Of a stretch of 64,000 nt of DNA, positions 60,138 through 64,000 are shown piece by piece; the stretch's first letter is position 1, and each line of letters begins with the position of its first letter. The stretch covers positions 930,001 through 994,000 of the forward strand of contig NZ_JACTAG010000002.1 in NCBI RefSeq assembly GCF_014763045.1, read 5' to 3'. The notes below the pieces were generated by a model. The model worked only from the letters and a program-made list of their open reading frames with translations. It ran no database searches and was not told the origin of the DNA. Made by a program: the position numbers and the translations under genes. This stretch comes from Sulfitobacter aestuariivivens. Its GTDB lineage: Bacteria; Pseudomonadota; Alphaproteobacteria; Rhodobacterales; Rhodobacteraceae.

Positions 60138-61439
60138 ATGACCGATCAGACCACTGACACCCGACCCGGCGCCACAGCGCCCAAGCGCAGTTTTCTCAAC
60201 ACGCTTGAGATCGACACCCGCCTGCTTGGTATGATTGGCGCATTCATTTTGGTCGCACTGGTGTTCAACGTCCTGACGGATGGGCGTTTCCTGACCCCAC
60301 GCAACATCTTCAACCTGACGATCCAGACGGCGTCAGTTGCCATCATGGCGACCGGCATGGTCTTTGTAATCGTCACCCGCCACATCGACCTCTCCGTTGG
60401 GGCTATCCTGGCCGCCTGTTCCGCACTGATGGCGATGATGCAGGTGCGCTGGCTGCCCGGAATGGGCCTGGAAATCGGTCATTGGGCCATTCCGTGGATC
60501 GCCATCACCGCAGGGATCATCCTTGGGGCCTCCATCGGTGCCTTCAACGGCGCGCTGGTAGGCTATCTGGGTATTCCGGCTTTCATCGTGACGCTGGGGG
60601 GCTTTCTGATCTGGCGCAATGTCGGCTGGTATATGACCAGCGGTCAGACAATTGGCCCGCTGGACAAGACTTTTATGACTTTTGGCGGTATCAATGGCAC
60701 GCTGGGCGGACCACTCAGTTGGGCCATCGGCATCATCGCTATCATCTGCACCGTGATCCTGATTTTTAATGCGCGTCGCGTGAAGGTGGCCCATGGCTTT
60801 CCTGTGAAGCCGCTTTGGGCCGAGGTTACGATGGCCGGGATCGCCGCGGCAGCCATCGCAGGTTTCATCGCGATCCTCACGAATTACAGCGTGCCAGAAC
60901 GCGTTGTTGCCCGCGACCCCTCCAGATATGGCTGCGAAGTCGCTGAGGGATGTACACCGGTTTATGGCTTGCCCATCTCGGTGCTGTTGCTGCTGGCAAT
61001 TGCGGTGGCGATGACGGTAATCGCCCGACGAACCCGCTTTGGACGCTACATTTTTGCCACGGGCGGCAACCCGGACGCGGCCGAGCTTTCAGGCATCAAT
61101 ACCCGCATGCTGACAGTAAAAATCTTTGCTCTGATCGGCGCGCTTTGTGCCATCTCGGCCGTTGTGGCATCGGCCCGTCTGGCCAATCATTCGAATGACT
61201 TGGGTACGCTGGACGAGCTGCGCGTGATCGCAGCCGCCGTGATCGGCGGCACCGCACTGTCAGGCGGGATCGGCACGATCTATGGCGCCATCCTTGGGGC
61301 ATTGATTATGCAATCACTTCAATCAGGCATGGCAATGGTAGGTGTGGACGCGCCGCTTCAAAACATCGTCGTGGGCGCTGTACTCGTTTTTGCCGTGCTG
61401 ATCGACATAATCTACCGCAAGCGTTTGGGGGCTAAATAG
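60138..61439 (+). CDS. xylH: Xylose ABC transporter permease
   Basis: A 433-residue permease of the ribose/xylose type with about ten helices. It has the GILILLAIAVAMTVIARRTRFGR-like loop and VIGGTALSGGIGTIYGAILG, the RbsC/XylH signature. The long loop from about 250 to 275 includes the CEVAEGCTP stretch, which is XylH-like. Adjacent to xylG. Confidence 0.93.
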   Translation: MTDQTTDTRPGATAPKRSFLNTLEIDTRLLGMIGAFILVALVFNVLTDGRFLTPRNIFNLTIQTASVAIMATGMVFVIVTRHIDLSVGAILAACSALMAMMQVRWLPGMGLEIGHWAIPWIAITAGIILGASIGAFNGALVGYLGIPAFIVTLGGFLIWRNVGWYMTSGQTIGPLDKTFMTFGGINGTLGGPLSWAIGIIAIICTVILIFNARRVKVAHGFPVKPLWAEVTMAGIAAAAIAGFIAILTNYSVPERVVARDPSRYGCEVAEGCTPVYGLPISVLLLLAIAVAMTVIARRTRFGRYIFATGGNPDAAELSGINTRMLTVKIFALIGALCAISAVVASARLANHSNDLGTLDELRVIAAAVIGGTALSGGIGTIYGAILGALIMQSLQSGMAMVGVDAPLQNIVVGAVLVFAVLIDIIYRKRLGAK

Positions 61440-62189
61440 ATGACCACACCTCTTGTTGAAATGAAAGACGTCTCTATCGCTTTCGGCGGTGTGCAGGCGG
61501 TCGACAATGTCTCTATCGAACTGCACGCAGGCGAAGTTGTGGGCCTGCTGGGCCATAACGGGGCGGGCAAATCAACGCTGATCAAGATGCTTTCCGGCGC
61601 CTACAAAATGGACAGCGGTCAGATCTATATCAACGGCGATAAGGCAACGATCACGACTCCCCGCGATGCCCGGGACTACAACATCGAGACAATTTATCAG
61701 ACGCTGGCGCTGGCGGATAACCTTGATGCGGCCAGCAATCTCTTTCTGGGGCGCGAGCTGACGACGGCACTTGGATTTGTCGATGACGACCGGATGGAGG
61801 CGGAAACGCGCAAAATCATGGCCCGCCTCAATCCCAACTTCAAAAAGCTGAAGGAGCCGGTCAGCGCGCTGTCAGGCGGGCAAAGGCAATCAGTCGCGAT
61901 CGCCCGTGCAGTCTATTTCAACGCCAAGATCCTGATCATGGATGAGCCGACAGCGGCACTTGGGGTCCATGAAACAGCAATGGTGGCAGAGCTTATTCAG
62001 GAACTGAAAAAGCAGGGGCTGGGCATCTTCCTTATCTCACACGATACGCGCGAAATGATGGAGCTTTGCGACCGGGTTGCCGTGATGAAAAACGGCCAGA
62101 TGGTCGGTACCGAGCGGGTCGAGGATGTAACCGAAGACGACATTCTGTCGATGATCATCCTTGGCAAGAACCCAAGGGAAGCCGCGTGA
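61440..62189 (+). CDS. xylG: Short xylose ABC transporter ATPase (single ABC domain)
   Basis: A 249-residue ATPase with one ABC cassette only: Walker A LLGHNGAGKST, signature LSGGQRQS and Walker B ILIMDEPTAALG. E. coli XylG is about 500 residues with two cassettes. The single-domain form (as in FrcA) presumably works as a homodimer and is found in alphaproteobacteria. Ends with GTGA overlap with xylB. Confidence 0.92.
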   Translation: MTTPLVEMKDVSIAFGGVQAVDNVSIELHAGEVVGLLGHNGAGKSTLIKMLSGAYKMDSGQIYINGDKATITTPRDARDYNIETIYQTLALADNLDAASNLFLGRELTTALGFVDDDRMEAETRKIMARLNPNFKKLKEPVSALSGGQRQSVAIARAVYFNAKILIMDEPTAALGVHETAMVAELIQELKKQGLGIFLISHDTREMMELCDRVAVMKNGQMVGTERVEDVTEDDILSMIILGKNPREAA

Positions 62190-63622
62190 GCTTTATTGGT
62201 CTTGATCTGGGGACATCGTCGCTCAAGGCGATCCTGATTGATGCGGATCAAAACATGCTGGGTGAACACAGCGTCCCCCTGACCGTGCAGCGGCCGCACG
62301 ATGGCTGGTCGGAACAGGATCCCGCAAGCTGGGCCGAGGCGGCCCATGAAGCGTTGCAGGCTCTGGCCGCGACATGTGATCTTGCGGAGCTGCGCGGCAT
62401 CGGCCTGTCAGGCCATATGCATGGGGCAACCCTGTTGGACGAGAACGGTACCGTTCTGCGCCCGTGTATGTTGTGGAATGACACGCGTGCAGCGGTTGAA
62501 GCGGCGGACATGGACGCCGACCCCCAGTTCCGCGCCATAACGGGCAATATTGTCTTTCCCGGCTTCACCGCTCCCAAGGTGGAATGGGTTCGGCGGCATG
62601 CCCCTGATATTTTCGACCGCATCGCCAAGGTGCTGCTGCCCAAGGATTATCTACGCTACGTTCTGACAGGCACGTATCAAGCGGACATGTCCGATGCCGC
62701 TGGCACTGCATGGCTGGACACAGCCGCGCGCGAGTGGTCGGATAGCCTGCTGTCAGCTTGCCATCTGACCCGCGATCAGATGCCTGATCTAGTAGAAGGC
62801 GCTTCCCCTTCTGCCCCATTGTTGGGCTCGATCGCACAAAAGCTTGGCGTGTCAGATGTCATCGTGGCCGGGGGCGCAGGCGACAACGCTGCCGCCGCGA
62901 TCGGTACGGGTGTCGTGCGCGAAGGCGAGGCATTTGTCTCACTGGGCACCTCCGGCGTGCTTTTTGCCGCAAACGATGCCTACCGCCCTGACCCCGCGAC
63001 CGCAGTACACACCTTTTGCCACGCGGTACCAGAAACCTGGCACCAGATGGGCGTCATCCTTGCTGCAGCCGATGCATTGGAATGGTTGTCGCGCCTGACA
63101 GGCCAATCGGCAGCAGCACTTGTATCAGATCTTGGCGATCTAAAGGCGCCGTCGAAAACGCTGTTCCTGCCTTATCTGGGCGGCGAACGCACACCCCATA
63201 ACGACGCGCAAATGCGCGGGCAGTTCTTGCATCTGCGACACGCGACAGACGCCCAAGCGGCAGCGCGCGCCGTGCTGGAGGGTGTCAGTTTTGCGTTTGC
63301 AGATTGCCAAGAGGCGCTTGTCGACACCGGGACCACCATCCAAAGCGCGCTTGTACTGGGCGGCGGATCGAAGTCCGACCATTGGGTGCGCATGTTGGCA
63401 ACAACACTAGGCATCCCCTTACAGGTGCCGCATGCAGGCGACTTTGGCGCGGCCTTGGGTGTGGCCCGCCTTGGGATGATGGCGGCGACCGGCGCTGGCA
63501 CCGAAGTCGCAACGCCGCCGCCCATAAAGTGCACAATTGACCCTGAGCCTGCGCTATCAAATGCCTTTGCGGATGCGCATCGTCGCTATCAGGACGCTTA
63601 CAAGACACTGAAGGACCTCTGA
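62186..63622 (+). CDS. xylB: Xylulokinase
   Basis: A 478-residue FGGY kinase. [15 protein letters not shown] is the phosphate-1 loop, [13 protein letters not shown] binds sugar (MHG motif), [14 protein letters not shown] and [13 protein letters not shown] are the nucleotide-binding segments. It phosphorylates D-xylulose for the pentose phosphate pathway. GTG start, coupled to xylG (GTGA) and preceded by AAGGGA. Confidence 0.95.
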   Translation: MSFIGLDLGTSSLKAILIDADQNMLGEHSVPLTVQRPHDGWSEQDPASWAEAAHEALQALAATCDLAELRGIGLSGHMHGATLLDENGTVLRPCMLWNDTRAAVEAADMDADPQFRAITGNIVFPGFTAPKVEWVRRHAPDIFDRIAKVLLPKDYLRYVLTGTYQADMSDAAGTAWLDTAAREWSDSLLSACHLTRDQMPDLVEGASPSAPLLGSIAQKLGVSDVIVAGGAGDNAAAAIGTGVVREGEAFVSLGTSGVLFAANDAYRPDPATAVHTFCHAVPETWHQMGVILAAADALEWLSRLTGQSAAALVSDLGDLKAPSKTLFLPYLGGERTPHNDAQMRGQFLHLRHATDAQAAARAVLEGVSFAFADCQEALVDTGTTIQSALVLGGGSKSDHWVRMLATTLGIPLQVPHAGDFGAALGVARLGMMAATGAGTEVATPPPIKCTIDPEPALSNAFADAHRRYQDAYKTLKDL

Positions 63623-63623
63623 C

Positions 63624-64000
63624 ATGACCGACTTTTTCAAGGATATCCCGGCCATCCCTTACGAGGGTCCCAATACGGAAAATGAATTCGCGTTTCGACA
63701 CTACGACCCCACGGAAATGCTGAACGGCAAATCCTTGCACGACCATCTTCGGTTTGCCTGCGCCTATTGGCATTCATTTGCCTGGCCGGGCGGTGACCCC
63801 TTTGGCGGGCAGACGTTTGAACGGCCTTGGTTCGGTGACACCATGGACCTCGCGCGGATGAAAGCCGATGTGGCCTTCGAGATGTTTCGCATCCTGGGTG
63901 TTCCGTTCTTTTGCTTTCACGACGCCGATGTGCGCCCCGAAGGTGTGGATTATGCCGAGAACACGGCCCGCCTGGATGAAATCACAGATTATTTCGGGGA
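63624..64000 (+). CDS. xylA: Xylose isomerase, N-terminal part (runs off the window)
   Basis: The first 125 residues are present. The N-terminus ([20 protein letters not shown]) is typical of XylA, and the active-site [11 protein letters not shown] (His and Asp of the catalytic pair) is visible. It begins 1 nt after the xylB stop. The operon is thus xylF-xylH-xylG-xylB-xylA. Confidence 0.95.
   Translation, partial: MTDFFKDIPAIPYEGPNTENEFAFRHYDPTEMLNGKSLHDHLRFACAYWHSFAWPGGDPFGGQTFERPWFGDTMDLARMKADVAFEMFRILGVPFFCFHDADVRPEGVDYAENTARLDEITDYFG

Overview
The window looks like a chromosomal segment of a Roseobacter-group alphaproteobacterium (Rhodobacterales). Evidence is the NepR/EcfG/PhyR general stress module, high-GC coding with dense ATGA/GTGA-coupled operons, RTX-type secreted proteins, a TctABC solute system, and families usual in marine Rhodobacterales (DUF2793, FNT, P1 peptidase). 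No rRNA, tRNA, insertion sequence, CRISPR array or prophage was seen. The genus cannot be fixed from sequence alone.

Layout. 0-8 kb: a stress region with an XRE-cupin regulator, a 52-residue membrane peptide, a HisKA_2 kinase, sigma factor EcfG, the 51-residue anti-sigma factor NepR, the response regulator PhyR, a DUF883 protein, a holin-like membrane protein, a degenerate receiver protein, a Crp/Fnr regulator, a YihY/BrkB membrane protein and a formate/nitrite-type channel. Four EcfG-type promoters (GGAAC, 16-17 bp, NGTT) can be read here and at 14.3 kb. 8-23 kb: an M20 deacylase, a YegD-like Hsp70, a peptide-type ABC transporter split into a solute-binding protein and a distant permease/ATPase operon, an HDAC-fold amidohydrolase, an HdeA-like protein, and a downstream catabolic operon (two alpha/beta hydrolases, an SDR, a cupin and a P1 peptidase), followed by a MaiA-like transferase and an FAH-family enzyme on the other strand. 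23-30 kb: a LacI-type regulator divergent from tctABC, a CoA-acylating aldehyde dehydrogenase and an acyl-CoA ligase resembling SauS/SauT, hence a candidate sulfoacetate uptake and activation unit. 30-50 kb: a surface polysaccharide and secretion region: ManC/AlgA-type enzyme, rmlCBDA, a DUF2793 protein, two RTX proteins (one an M10 metalloprotease), four glycosyltransferases, a KpsE/KpsT/KpsM-type exporter and a sulfotransferase. 50-57.5 kb: an acyl-CoA dehydrogenase, an ATP-grasp acyl-CoA ligase and a CaiD-like hydratase, suggesting carnitine or gamma-butyrobetaine breakdown, then a MauG-like dihaem peroxidase converging on a CRTAC1 protein. 57.5-64 kb: a xylose unit (ROK repressor, xylF, xylH, short xylG, xylB and the start of xylA).

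How it fits together. The stress cassette controls itself through one palindromic divergent promoter and appears to drive small envelope proteins. The middle and right parts are substrate-specific uptake and catabolic units, each with its own regulator. The 30-50 kb block builds deoxysugar and mannose nucleotides and exports an acidic, possibly sulfated, polysaccharide next to genes for secreted RTX proteins.
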